In this document: positions 6,748 through 14,132 of the stretch, one piece after another | How the letters are laid out: each line of letters opens with the position of its first letter | Numbering within the stretch: the first letter of the stretch is position 1 | Origin: RGIG7213 sp045636245 | Lineage (GTDB): Bacteria > Bacillota > Clostridia > Oscillospirales > CAG-272 | DNA: 17,579 nt | Assembly (NCBI GenBank): GCA_045636245.1 | Contig: JAZTXA010000109.1 | Coordinates: 1 to 17,579, forward strand | Direction of reading: 5' to 3' | The notes under the pieces: model-generated | What the model saw: only the letters and a program-made list of their open reading frames with translations | The model's database searches: none | What the model was told of the DNA's origin: nothing | Translations under genes and position numbers: made by a program

Positions 6748-8034
6748 ATGAAAAAAATTGTATTGAGATCACTTTGCTTATTATGCGCAGCTTCACTTTT
6801 GTCTTGCACAGGCACACCGAATGAAACATCGGAGCAAACAGCAAGCGAAAGCGTAGCGGAAACAGCCCCCGAAACTTCAGCGGAAGAAGAAGTTACCGAG
6901 TGGAAAAGACCAACGTATGAAGAGCTCGTAGATATACTGATGCGCGAAGGAAAAGTTGTTGCCGATTACATACGTGACAATAATTTTATATACGGTCATG
7001 CAATCATCAATCCCGGTGTCAACTGGCGCACACTTGACCCTAAGGATGCAATAGATCCCAATGAAAAGGTCGTTGCGTGCGACAGACTTGTAAACTGGGT
7101 AATGTTCAGGGCAGGATTTACAGATCAAGATTTTTATTTCGGAATAGACCTTGTGGAATATTTTGATAAGCACGGCTTCCAGAGAATTGACTCTGTAAGA
7201 CAGCTTAAAGCAGGCGATATTGTTTTTGTTAATCCCGATGCAAACGGCAATCCCGGACACGTTTTTCTGTGCGCAGGTGAAAACCTCCGATATGATGGAG
7301 GAAGCGATGCAAGAATCAACGGTTCAAAAGGTCCCCAGCCTTTTAACGAACCTGTAAACGGTTTTGTATACGCTTACAGACCGTCGCCGGATTACATGCC
7401 GCACCCTTCGATGCTTGATATCTATGAGCCTGCGGACGAAAATGCCGCGGTTATAAACCCGGATGCAAAAACCGTTTTCGAAAACGGAGAAAAAGAAGGA
7501 ACGCTTGTTATTTCGCAGTCATATGAGCCGAAGAAGGAATACGGTCAATATGAATTCCATATGAATCTTACATCATATTCGGAGCTTAATGACGGCAGTC
7601 CATGGAAATCAGCATTTGTAGGCGCGAGACTTCCCCAAAAACGCAAGGACGCAACAGATCTCGGCGGTATATTCATTGCTTTGAGGGGCGAAAATGAAGC
7701 ATGCCTGTATATCGGAGGAAAATCTAAATCATTAGGCGTGTGGGAAGCTCCGGTTGCATCTGTTAAATTACCCGAAAACTTCAAAACTCCGCATAAGTTA
7801 GTTGTTGTGGATACAGGTGATGTTATCAAATACTATATGTATCTTGAAAACGGCGAAGAATATCTCATTTGCACAATAAGAGTCAGCGCGGAATACGATC
7901 AAATAGTAGTCCGTAACAACGAGGGAACGATCATATACGCAGGCACAGCAGTTGTCAATGATGAGGGATATTTCGGCGTTTGGTCACACGGCACACGCAC
8001 AATAACTTCAGATGTCAAAATTAAAGCATCTTAA
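6748..8034 (+). CDS. Array gene 2: lipoprotein NlpC/P60-like cysteine hydrolase
   Basis: This 428-residue protein starts with a lipoprotein signal peptide ending in LLSC, so Cys20 should be lipidated and the protein held on the outer face of the membrane. A Ser/Thr/Glu-rich spacer (21-50) leads to the hydrolase domain (about 55-212): putative nucleophile Cys111 in VACDRLVNW, AGDIVFVNPD at 155-164, His171 in HVFLCAG and Asp183 in RYDGGS. The C-terminal beta-rich domain (about 250-427) has GGIFIAL, HKLVVVDTGDVIKYYM and GYFGVW. It is the most divergent of the three lipoproteins: it has YGHAIINPGVNW at 82-93 where the other four proteins have YGDA and NPA. The start follows AAGGA by 8 bases. Gene 3 begins 32 bases later, so the two form an operon. 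Confidence 0.75.
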   Translation: MKKIVLRSLCLLCAASLLSCTGTPNETSEQTASESVAETAPETSAEEEVTEWKRPTYEELVDILMREGKVVADYIRDNNFIYGHAIINPGVNWRTLDPKDAIDPNEKVVACDRLVNWVMFRAGFTDQDFYFGIDLVEYFDKHGFQRIDSVRQLKAGDIVFVNPDANGNPGHVFLCAGENLRYDGGSDARINGSKGPQPFNEPVNGFVYAYRPSPDYMPHPSMLDIYEPADENAAVINPDAKTVFENGEKEGTLVISQSYEPKKEYGQYEFHMNLTSYSELNDGSPWKSAFVGARLPQKRKDATDLGGIFIALRGENEACLYIGGKSKSLGVWEAPVASVKLPENFKTPHKLVVVDTGDVIKYYMYLENGEEYLICTIRVSAEYDQIVVRNNEGTIIYAGTAVVNDEGYFGVWSHGTRTITSDVKIKAS

Positions 8035-8066
8035 TAAATTTTTTATAAAGCGAGGAAACTTAAAGC

Positions 8067-9509
8067 ATGAAAAACAGTAAACTTTTCAAGATCTTAGGCG
8101 TATGCCTGTCTGCACTGATGATAGTAGGTGCTGTGTCACTTCCCAACCTTTTCGGCACATCCGCTGCTGTTGCGCTTTCAGACTGTGACGTAAACCGCGA
8201 CGGTATTATAAACGGAAAAGATACCGTACGCATCATGAAATACGTCAGACTCCCGTCTGTTTATCCGTACAACGAAAAAATGGATATCAACGGTGACGGC
8301 TCGATAACGAGATCAGATGTCATTGCTATCCGTACTTACTACGGCGAACATTGCGAAGTCCCCACTGATGAAAATGCTCCTACATACAATCAGCTTGTAG
8401 ACAAGATCATTGAAGAAGCCGGAAAAATAGTTAAGTTTGCAGACGATAACAACTTCGTATATGGTGATGCACAGCTGAACCCTGCATACAACTGGTTGAA
8501 CCTTAATATTAATGAATCGATTGACGGCCAAAGAATGTCTGCTTGCGACCGTTTGGTCAGCTGGGCATTCCAGCGCGCGGGCTTTACCGATCAGAGATTT
8601 TACCGTGGCGGTTTTGATGATGGAGATTATGAAAAATATAAGTTCGAAAAAATAACAAACGTAAACGATGTGCGCCGCGGAGATATAGTTCTCGTCCTCA
8701 ACGGCTCTCATCAGTTCATCTGCGCAGGTACTAACCTCAGATATGACCATGGCTCAATCGAAAGAATACAGAGAACAGGTGGTTACTCTTACGTCAACGG
8801 CACCACAGAGCCGTTCCGCGAAGGCATTTCAAGCTTTGTATACGCTTGGCGTCCTAACCCCGCAGGTCTTCCCAAAGCCTCGCTGAAGGAAATATATAAC
8901 ACACCTTCGGCAAACATTGCGCGTCCCGCAGATTCAGCAGCAACAGTATACACAACGGCAAACAGCAACGGTAACATTGCCGCAAACTACAGATATAATC
9001 CCTACAACACACAGTATGAGTTCCATGTCACCGCTTCCGCAACAGCACAGTCCATGGATCCCGGAAACTTGCTGTATATCGGTGCACGTCTTCCCAGAGC
9101 AGGTCATTCTCCCACAGAATACGGCGGCTTGTGGCTTGGAGTACGTAACGAAGCATATGCATACCTTTACACAGGTATCGGTTGTTCCGAAGAAAACCAC
9201 GGAGAAGGTATGATCTGGTACAAGCCCCTTGCAAAACTTCCCCTCCCCGAATCCTTCGCATCAAGCCATAAGATAGTGGTTGTAGACAACGGAAGTACGA
9301 TAAAATACTTCATGTACACCTCATCGGGTCAGGAATATCTGATATGCAGTATAAATATCAATGTTGAATATGATGTCATATCAGTGCGTGACCATAACAA
9401 CAAATTTGTTTATTCAGGCAGAGGTACATATGAAGATACGGGATATTTCTCCACATGGGAATATTACGTTGACATGAACCAAACCAATGTATCGATTAAA
9501 AAATTCTAA
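8067..9509 (+). CDS. Array gene 3: dockerin-bearing NlpC/P60-like cysteine hydrolase
   Basis: This 480-residue protein has the same plan as array gene 1: signal peptide (about 1-35), dockerin loops DVNRDGIINGKD at 41-52 and DINGDGSITRSD at 73-84, hydrolase domain (about 105-265) and beta-rich C-terminal domain (about 305-478). Putative active-site residues are Cys160 in SACDRLVSW, His215 in HQFICAG and Asp227 in RYDHGS. The RYDHGSxERIQR and YSYV-x-x-TTEPF segments match gene 1 and separate both from the lipoproteins, which have RYDGGS and GPQPF. Near the end it reads GYFSTW where the other four have GYFGVW. GAGGAA at 8052-8057 is the ribosome binding site. The gene has no promoter of its own and is expected to be read with gene 2. 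Confidence 0.75.
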   Translation: MKNSKLFKILGVCLSALMIVGAVSLPNLFGTSAAVALSDCDVNRDGIINGKDTVRIMKYVRLPSVYPYNEKMDINGDGSITRSDVIAIRTYYGEHCEVPTDENAPTYNQLVDKIIEEAGKIVKFADDNNFVYGDAQLNPAYNWLNLNINESIDGQRMSACDRLVSWAFQRAGFTDQRFYRGGFDDGDYEKYKFEKITNVNDVRRGDIVLVLNGSHQFICAGTNLRYDHGSIERIQRTGGYSYVNGTTEPFREGISSFVYAWRPNPAGLPKASLKEIYNTPSANIARPADSAATVYTTANSNGNIAANYRYNPYNTQYEFHVTASATAQSMDPGNLLYIGARLPRAGHSPTEYGGLWLGVRNEAYAYLYTGIGCSEENHGEGMIWYKPLAKLPLPESFASSHKIVVVDNGSTIKYFMYTSSGQEYLICSININVEYDVISVRDHNNKFVYSGRGTYEDTGYFSTWEYYVDMNQTNVSIKKF

Positions 9510-9526
9510 TAATGCACAGCATTTTC

Positions 9527-9558
9527 AAAACGGCAGAATTCAGATTCTGCCGTTTTTT
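9527..9558 (+). terminator. Intrinsic terminator after array gene 3
   Basis: A perfect 13-bp stem (AAAACGGCAGAAT at 9527-9539 with its complement at 9544-9556), a four-base loop and a T6 run (9553-9558). It ends the gene 2-gene 3 operon. Confidence 0.94.
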
Positions 9559-9597
9559 GTTTATAAATGTCGAATGAAATTAATTTTAATATTATTA

Positions 9598-9626
9598 TTG
9601 ACAAAATGCTGTGTATAGTATATAAT
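9598..9626 (+). promoter_or_regulatory. Sigma-A promoter of array gene 4
   Basis: TTGACA (9598-9603), a 17-base spacer and TATAAT (9621-9626), a perfect consensus. The leader (9640-9662) shares a TTCCCAAATA...AATAAAGGAT block with the leader of array gene 5. Confidence 0.93.
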
Positions 9627-9639
9627 TTTTTCGGATATA

Positions 9640-9662
9640 TTCCCAAATACATAATAAAGGAT
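9640..9662 (+). repeat. Leader repeat shared by array genes 4 and 5 (copy 1)
   Basis: TTCCCAAATA, three variable bases and AATAAAGGAT. The block ends in the ribosome binding site AAAGGA, placed 10 bases before the ATG. The second copy is at 11109-11131 and differs by two bases. Confidence 0.8.
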
Positions 9663-9670
9663 TTTATGTT

Positions 9671-10957
9671 ATGAAAAAGTTGTTATTACGAGCGCTTTGC
9701 TTATTATGCGCGCTGTCAATGTTCTCTTGCGGAGGAAATGAAGCAGATACAACAATTGAAGAACAAACATCTGCAGAAACAACAGCACCCGTAACAGAGG
9801 GAGAATCACCTGTTGTTGACGAATGGACTCCCCCCACATATGAAGAGCTTGTCGACATTCTTATGACAGAAGGTAAGGTCGTTGCAGACTTCGTGCGCGA
9901 TAACAGATTCATATATGGCGATGCGCAGATCAATCCCGCAATCAACTGGCGCACTCTCAACGAAAAGGAAGCAATAAACCCAAATGAAAGGATCGTTGCC
10001 TGTGACAGAATGGTGTCATGGATACTGTTTCGTGCCGGATTTATCGATCAGGATTACCGCCACGGTATAGATCTGTACAAATATTTTGAAGAACACGATT
10101 TTGAAAAAGTTGAAACTACAAGAGAAATTCAGGCAGGCGACATAGTATTTGTGAACCCCGATAAAAACGGCAATCCCTTGCATGTATTTCTATGTGCAGG
10201 TCCCAACAAGAGATACGACGGCGGTTCAAACGAAAGAATAAACGGTTCAAGAGGTCCTCAGCCGTTTACAGAGCCTATAGGTAATTTTGTTTCCGCTTAC
10301 AGACCTAACCCTGCAAAAATGCCAAATCCGTCCATGGTGGAAATATATGACATGCCCGCAGACAATGTTGCAACGGTAAATGAAAATGCAACTGTGATAT
10401 ATGAGCAAGAAAAGCAAGAAGGAACACTCGCCTTCGATTCCCCCTACACCCCCGGAAAAGAATATGGCCAGTATGAAATGCATCTGTCCCTTACATCAAC
10501 AGCTGAAAAGGCAGGTTCAACATCGGCAAGCGAAGCATCGTATATCGGCGTAAGACTCCCTAACGAACGCAAAAACCCAAGAGATCCCGGCGGTATCTTC
10601 ATTTCACTCAACGGTACAAATCAAGCCGGCTTGTACTTCGGACGTAAGGAGGATAGATATTCCTGGCACGAAACACCTTCTGTTATCACTCTTCCCGAAA
10701 ACTTTACAACAGCGCACAAGATTGCCGTTGTCGATACAGGTGATGTAATTAAGTGTTATATGTACCTTGAAAACGGTGAGGAATATCTCATTTGCAGTAT
10801 ACATTTGAGCGATAAGTACGACCAAGCAGTAGCCCGCGATCATGACGGTAAGATCGTATATTCAGGTTCTGCTGTAGTAAACGAATCCGGTTACTTCGGT
10901 GTTTGGTCATATAAAGCAAATACAACCATAACAGATATTGCCATAAAAGCTTCTTAA
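9671..10957 (+). CDS. Array gene 4: lipoprotein NlpC/P60-like cysteine hydrolase
   Basis: This 428-residue lipoprotein has signal MKKLLLRALCLLCALSMFSC, with Cys20 as the lipid site and Gly-Gly after it. A variable Thr/Glu spacer (21-50) precedes the hydrolase domain (about 55-212): YGDAQINPAINW at 82-93, Cys111 in VACDRMVSW, AGDIVFVNPDKNGNP at 155-169, His171 in HVFLCAG and Asp183 in RYDGGS. The beta-rich C-terminal domain (about 250-427) contains YIGVRLP, GGIFISL, HKIAVVDTGDVIKCYM and GYFGVW. The ATG at 9671 lies 10 bases after AAAGGA, the same spacing as gene 5. The gene has its own promoter and terminator. Its function is inferred to be that of the other copies; no substrate can be read from the sequence. 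Confidence 0.75.
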   Translation: MKKLLLRALCLLCALSMFSCGGNEADTTIEEQTSAETTAPVTEGESPVVDEWTPPTYEELVDILMTEGKVVADFVRDNRFIYGDAQINPAINWRTLNEKEAINPNERIVACDRMVSWILFRAGFIDQDYRHGIDLYKYFEEHDFEKVETTREIQAGDIVFVNPDKNGNPLHVFLCAGPNKRYDGGSNERINGSRGPQPFTEPIGNFVSAYRPNPAKMPNPSMVEIYDMPADNVATVNENATVIYEQEKQEGTLAFDSPYTPGKEYGQYEMHLSLTSTAEKAGSTSASEASYIGVRLPNERKNPRDPGGIFISLNGTNQAGLYFGRKEDRYSWHETPSVITLPENFTTAHKIAVVDTGDVIKCYMYLENGEEYLICSIHLSDKYDQAVARDHDGKIVYSGSAVVNESGYFGVWSYKANTTITDIAIKAS

Positions 10958-10974
10958 GAATTTTGCAAATCACA

Positions 10975-11011
10975 AAACGGTCACAACACAAGCTGTGGCC
11001 GTTTATTTTTT
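10975..11011 (+). terminator. Intrinsic terminator after array gene 4
   Basis: AAACGG (10975-10980) pairs with CCGTTT (10999-11004), and the stem continues by a T-G wobble and CACA/TGTG. A T6 run follows at 11006-11011. Confidence 0.87.
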
Positions 11012-11066
11012 GACTTTCTGCATTCAAATTATTCGTTCTACGTAAAAGAATATTTAAATATTGTTA

Positions 11067-11095
11067 TTGATATACCGTTTCTTGTAATATATAAT
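11067..11095 (+). promoter_or_regulatory. Sigma-A promoter of array gene 5
   Basis: TTGATA (11067-11072), a 17-base spacer and TATAAT (11090-11095). It lies 44 bases before the start codon, the same layout as the gene 4 promoter. Confidence 0.88.
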
Positions 11096-11108
11096 TATTT
11101 TAGGGAAA

Positions 11109-11131
11109 TTCCCAAATATACAATAAAGGAT
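11109..11131 (+). repeat. Leader repeat shared by array genes 4 and 5 (copy 2)
   Basis: Same block as at 9640-9662: TTCCCAAATA, then AATAAAGGAT with the ribosome binding site 10 bases before the ATG at 11140. Its retention supports a recent duplication that included the leader, or selection on the leader. Confidence 0.8.
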
Positions 11132-11139
11132 AATATAAA

Positions 11140-12426
11140 ATGAAAAAGATATTATTACGTGCACTTTGCTTGTTGTGCGCACTTTCAATGTTCTCATGTT
11201 CGGGAACAGAAACCGATACAACTTCATCACCCGACACAACAATCGCAGAAACTACCGCACCCGAAACAGAAGCGGAAGAGCCTGTGGTTGATGCTTGGAC
11301 TCCGCCTACATATGAAGAGCTTGTTGACACTCTTATGGCAGAAGGAAAGATCGTTGCAGACTTTGTACGCGACCATGCATTTATATACGGCGATGCAGAG
11401 ATAAATCCGGCAATAAACTGGCGCACGCTTAATGCTGTTTCGGCAATAAATCCGAAGGAAAGGATCGTTGCATGTGACAGACTCGTTTCCTGGATACTTT
11501 TCCGTGCAGGATTCATCGATCAGGATTACCGCCACGGTCTTAATCTTTACAGATATTTTGAAGAGCATGATTTTGAATTAATCGAAAATGTAAGACTTGT
11601 TCAAGCGGGAGATATCGTATTTGTCAATCCCGATAAAAACGGAAATCCCGCACACGTATTTCTGTGTGCAGGAAAAAACAAAAGATTTGACGGCGGCTCG
11701 AATGAAAGAATCAACGGTTCAAGAGGTCCGCAGCCATTTACCGAACCGATAAACAATTTTGTTCGTGCTTACAGACCGAATCCGGCGAAAATGCCCAATC
11801 CCTCAATGCTTGAAATATACGACGCACCTGCCGAAGATGTTGCTGTAATTGCGGAAAACTCAACAGTTCTCTTTGAACAGCCTTCAAAGGAAGGAACATT
11901 TGCCATCAACAAGCAATATGCACACGGCGGAGAATACAAGCAGTACGAATTTCACTTGACACTCACGTCAACAGGCAAAAACGGTTCAACAGCTGAAACA
12001 GATGCATCTTACATCGGTGTAAGACTTACCGACAAGCGTAAGACCGCAAGAGATCCCGGCGGTATATACCTTGCATTCAACGGAACAAAGAAAGCGTCAT
12101 TGTTCTTTGGCAAGGGCGGAGACAGATATTCATGGAACTACAGGCCCTCATCCATTACCCTTCCTGAGGATTTTTCGACAGCACACAAGCTCGTCGTTGT
12201 TGATACAGAGGATGTTATCAAATTCTACATGTACAAGACGGACGGCAAAGAATATCTGCTTTGCAGTATACATTTAAGTGAGGAATACGACCAAGCTGTT
12301 GTGAGAGATCACAGCGGAGCGATAGTATATTCGGGCTCAGCTATAATAAACAATGACGGTTACTTCGGTGTATGGTCATATAACGCAAATACAACAATGA
12401 CAGACATCTCCATAAAAGCTTCTTAA
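11140..12426 (+). CDS. Array gene 5: lipoprotein NlpC/P60-like cysteine hydrolase
   Basis: This 428-residue lipoprotein is the closest paralogue of array gene 4. The signal MKKILLRALCLLCALSMFSC places the lipid Cys at 20. The spacer (21-51) is Thr/Glu-rich and differs from that of gene 4. The hydrolase domain (about 56-213) has YGDAEINPAINW, Cys112 in VACDRLVSW, His172 in HVFLCAG and Asp184 in RFDGGS (Phe in place of Tyr). The C-terminal beta-rich domain has GGIYLAF, HKLVVVDTEDVIKFYM (Glu in place of the Gly found in most copies) and GYFGVW. The spacer is the most variable region, while the hydrolase core is almost unchanged, which argues for a working enzyme. It is the last gene of the array and faces gdhA convergently across a double hairpin. 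Confidence 0.75.
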   Translation: MKKILLRALCLLCALSMFSCSGTETDTTSSPDTTIAETTAPETEAEEPVVDAWTPPTYEELVDTLMAEGKIVADFVRDHAFIYGDAEINPAINWRTLNAVSAINPKERIVACDRLVSWILFRAGFIDQDYRHGLNLYRYFEEHDFELIENVRLVQAGDIVFVNPDKNGNPAHVFLCAGKNKRFDGGSNERINGSRGPQPFTEPINNFVRAYRPNPAKMPNPSMLEIYDAPAEDVAVIAENSTVLFEQPSKEGTFAINKQYAHGGEYKQYEFHLTLTSTGKNGSTAETDASYIGVRLTDKRKTARDPGGIYLAFNGTKKASLFFGKGGDRYSWNYRPSSITLPEDFSTAHKLVVVDTEDVIKFYMYKTDGKEYLLCSIHLSEEYDQAVVRDHSGAIVYSGSAIINNDGYFGVWSYNANTTMTDISIKAS

Positions 12427-12434
12427 AATCATAA

Positions 12435-12467
12435 AAAGCGGTTGGTTCAAATTGAGCCAACCGCTTT
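12435..12467. terminator. Bidirectional terminator hairpin between array gene 5 and gdhA
   Basis: A long near-perfect palindrome, AAAGCGGTTGGTTCAA with TTGAGCCAACCGCTTT, one wobble pair, single-base loop. The plus-strand tail is only moderately T-rich. On the minus strand the stem runs into T5. It sits 9 bases after the stop of array gene 5 and is its only candidate terminator. Confidence 0.8.
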
Positions 12468-12477
12468 ATTGTATAAC

Positions 12478-12508
12478 AAAAACCGGCTCGGATATAAAAT
12501 CCGAGCCG
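12478..12508 (-). terminator. Intrinsic terminator of gdhA
   Basis: On the minus strand CGGCTCGGAT and ATCCGAGCCG form a perfect 10-bp stem with a five-base loop (12484-12508), followed by TTTTTG. It lies 25 bases after the gdhA stop codon. Confidence 0.93.
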
Positions 12509-12533
12509 ACTAAATTTTGCCATTAACTTTTAA

Positions 12534-13886
12534 TTAGTTAACACCCTGCCACTTCATTGCTTCAGCAACCTTAAGGAAGCCTGCGATGTTAGCGCCTGCA
12601 ACGAGGTCGCCTTCCATACCGTAATCCTTAGCAGCTTTTGCGGAGTTTGTGAAAATGCTCTTCATAATGCCCTTGAGCTTTTCGTCAACCTCCTCAGCAG
12701 ACCATGACAAACGCATAGAGTTCTGTGTCATTTCAAGACCCGAAACAGCAACACCGCCTGCATTAACAGCCTTGGAGGGAGCAACGACAACGCCGTTTTC
12801 CTTCAAGTATGCGATAGCTTCATTCTTTGTGGGCATGTTGGAAACTTCAACATAGTACTTAATGCCGTTTGCAACGATCTTTTCAGCTTCAACCATACCA
12901 ACTTCGTTCTGTGTTGCGCAAGGCATAAGAACGTCAGCCTTAACGCCCCAGGGCTTTTCGCCTGCGAAGAAAGGAACACCGAACTTATCTGCATAGTCCT
13001 GAACCTTGTTACGGCAGGAGTCACGCATTTCAAGCATGTAATTGATCTTTTCTTCTGTGTTGATACCGTTTTCGTCATATACATAGCCGTCAGGACCGGA
13101 GATAGTAACTACCTTACCGCCAAGCTCTGTAATCTTCTTTACAGTACCCCAAGCAACGTTACCGAAGCCGGAAACTGCAAATGTTTTGCCTTCGATGGAT
13201 TCACCAAGGCTCTTAAGCATTTCAACAACATAGTAAACAGCGCCGAAGCCTGTTGCCTCGGGACGGATAAGAGAACCGCCGGTGTTGATGTTCTTACCTG
13301 TGAGAACGCCTGTGAACTCGTCACGGATTCTCTTGTACTGACCGAACATATATCCGATCTCTCTTGCACCGACACCCATGTCGCCTGCGGGAACGTCTGT
13401 GTCAGCACCTATGTATTTCTGAAGTTCTGTCATAAAGCTCTGGCAGAAGCGCATAACTTCACCGTCGGATTTACCTGTAGGATCGAAGTCGGAGCCACCC
13501 TTACCGCCGCCCATAGGAAGTGTTGTGAGAGCATTTTTGAATGTCTGCTCAAATCCCAAGAACTTCATGATGGAGAGGTTTACGGAAGGAGCAAAACGGA
13601 TACCGCCCTTGTAAGGACCGATAGCGGAGTTGAACTGTACGCGGTAGCCTTTGTTTACCTGAACTTTACCGTTGTCATCAACCCAAGCAACTCTGAAAGA
13701 GATTGCGCGCTCAGGCTCAACCATGCGGTCAACAACACCTGCAGCAACCAAATCGGGGCGCTGTTCGATAACGGGTTCAATAGATTCAAGAACTTCTTTT
13801 ACTGTCTGATGAAATTCAATCTCACCGGGGTTTGTACGAACAACTTTTTCGTACACGCCTGCAAGATATTCTGTTTTAAATGACAT
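12534..13886 (-). CDS. gdhA: NADP-type glutamate dehydrogenase
   Basis: This 450-residue hexameric-type GdhA reversibly aminates 2-oxoglutarate to L-glutamate, the ammonium-assimilating reaction in many anaerobes. Active-site residues are clear: Lys93 in GPYKGG, Lys117 in QTFKNAL, Lys129 in MGGGKGG and Asp169 in PAGDMGVG. These are the Clostridium symbiosum residues (89, 113, 125, 165) shifted by four. The dinucleotide fold starts at FAVSGFGNVAWG (236-247). Length matches the small hexameric class. NADP preference is inferred from overall likeness to the bacterial 450-residue biosynthetic type, since the C. symbiosum enzyme itself uses NAD; cofactor choice is therefore not certain. The ATG at 13886 follows TGGAGG; an upstream in-frame extension is rejected because it spans the promoter. 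Confidence 0.96.
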   Translation of the reverse strand: MSFKTEYLAGVYEKVVRTNPGEIEFHQTVKEVLESIEPVIEQRPDLVAAGVVDRMVEPERAISFRVAWVDDNGKVQVNKGYRVQFNSAIGPYKGGIRFAPSVNLSIMKFLGFEQTFKNALTTLPMGGGKGGSDFDPTGKSDGEVMRFCQSFMTELQKYIGADTDVPAGDMGVGAREIGYMFGQYKRIRDEFTGVLTGKNINTGGSLIRPEATGFGAVYYVVEMLKSLGESIEGKTFAVSGFGNVAWGTVKKITELGGKVVTISGPDGYVYDENGINTEEKINYMLEMRDSCRNKVQDYADKFGVPFFAGEKPWGVKADVLMPCATQNEVGMVEAEKIVANGIKYYVEVSNMPTKNEAIAYLKENGVVVAPSKAVNAGGVAVSGLEMTQNSMRLSWSAEEVDEKLKGIMKSIFTNSAKAAKDYGMEGDLVAGANIAGFLKVAEAMKWQGVN

Positions 13887-13917
13887 AATATTCCTCCATA
13901 TTAATGATTTCGGGCAA

Positions 13918-13946
13918 ATTATAGCACACATTTTGCAAGATTTCAA
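13918..13946 (-). promoter_or_regulatory. Sigma-A promoter of gdhA
   Basis: Minus strand TTGAAA (13941-13946), a 17-base spacer and TATAAT (13918-13923), with TG one base before the -10 (extended -10). The leader to the ATG is about 25 bases. The remaining 140 or so bases upstream, to 14085, are AT-rich with no visible gene. Confidence 0.88.
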
Positions 13947-14085
13947 TACCAAATCCGTATTTTTTGTCTAAAAAAATAAAAAATATTTTATAAAATTGCA
14001 CGTACAGGCATGAAGAACGGCAAAGTTTGTGATATTGTTTTAATTTGCACATATAGATATATTTGGTTTGAAAACGGATATTTTC

Positions 14086-14121
14086 AAAAAGAACACTCGC
14101 CCATGACAAGTGTTCTTTTTT
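14086..14121 (-). terminator. Intrinsic terminator of the FGGY kinase gene
   Basis: GAACACT and AGTGTTC form the stem, lengthened by A/T runs on both sides, so on the minus strand it ends in T5. The loop is 11 bases. The kinase stop codon is 11 bases upstream on the minus strand. The symmetric A/T runs would allow it to work in both directions. Confidence 0.88.
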
Positions 14122-14132
14122 CTGTACATACT

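Larger units (their letters stand above)
5071..12426 (+). repeat. Tandem array of five paralogous secreted hydrolase genes
   Basis: Five consecutive plus-strand genes encode the same two-domain core, an NlpC/P60-like domain and a beta-rich C-terminal domain, behind either a dockerin (genes 1 and 3) or a lipoprotein N-terminus (genes 2, 4 and 5). Genes 4 and 5 are the closest pair: by hand count about 30 differences in the 183 or so residues spanning the linker end and the hydrolase domain. They also share promoter-leader sequence. The order fits duplication of a dockerin-lipoprotein pair plus one extra copy of the last lipoprotein gene. Confidence 0.88.

Noticed and set aside
8313..8750. Long antisense reading frames under the array genes, recurring at like places (5314-5784, 8313-8750, 6877-7260, 11227-11568)
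   Set aside because: They recur because the sense strands are homologous and share codon use. None has a ribosome binding site or a sensible protein pattern.
9666..9674. Tiny upstream frames (ATG TTA TGA before gene 4, ATG AAA TTA TGA at 6740-6751 before gene 2) whose stops overlap the start codon
   Set aside because: Gene 5, the nearest copy of gene 4, lacks one, and in gene 2 the ATG touches the ribosome binding site. Chance in AT-rich leaders is more likely than translational coupling.
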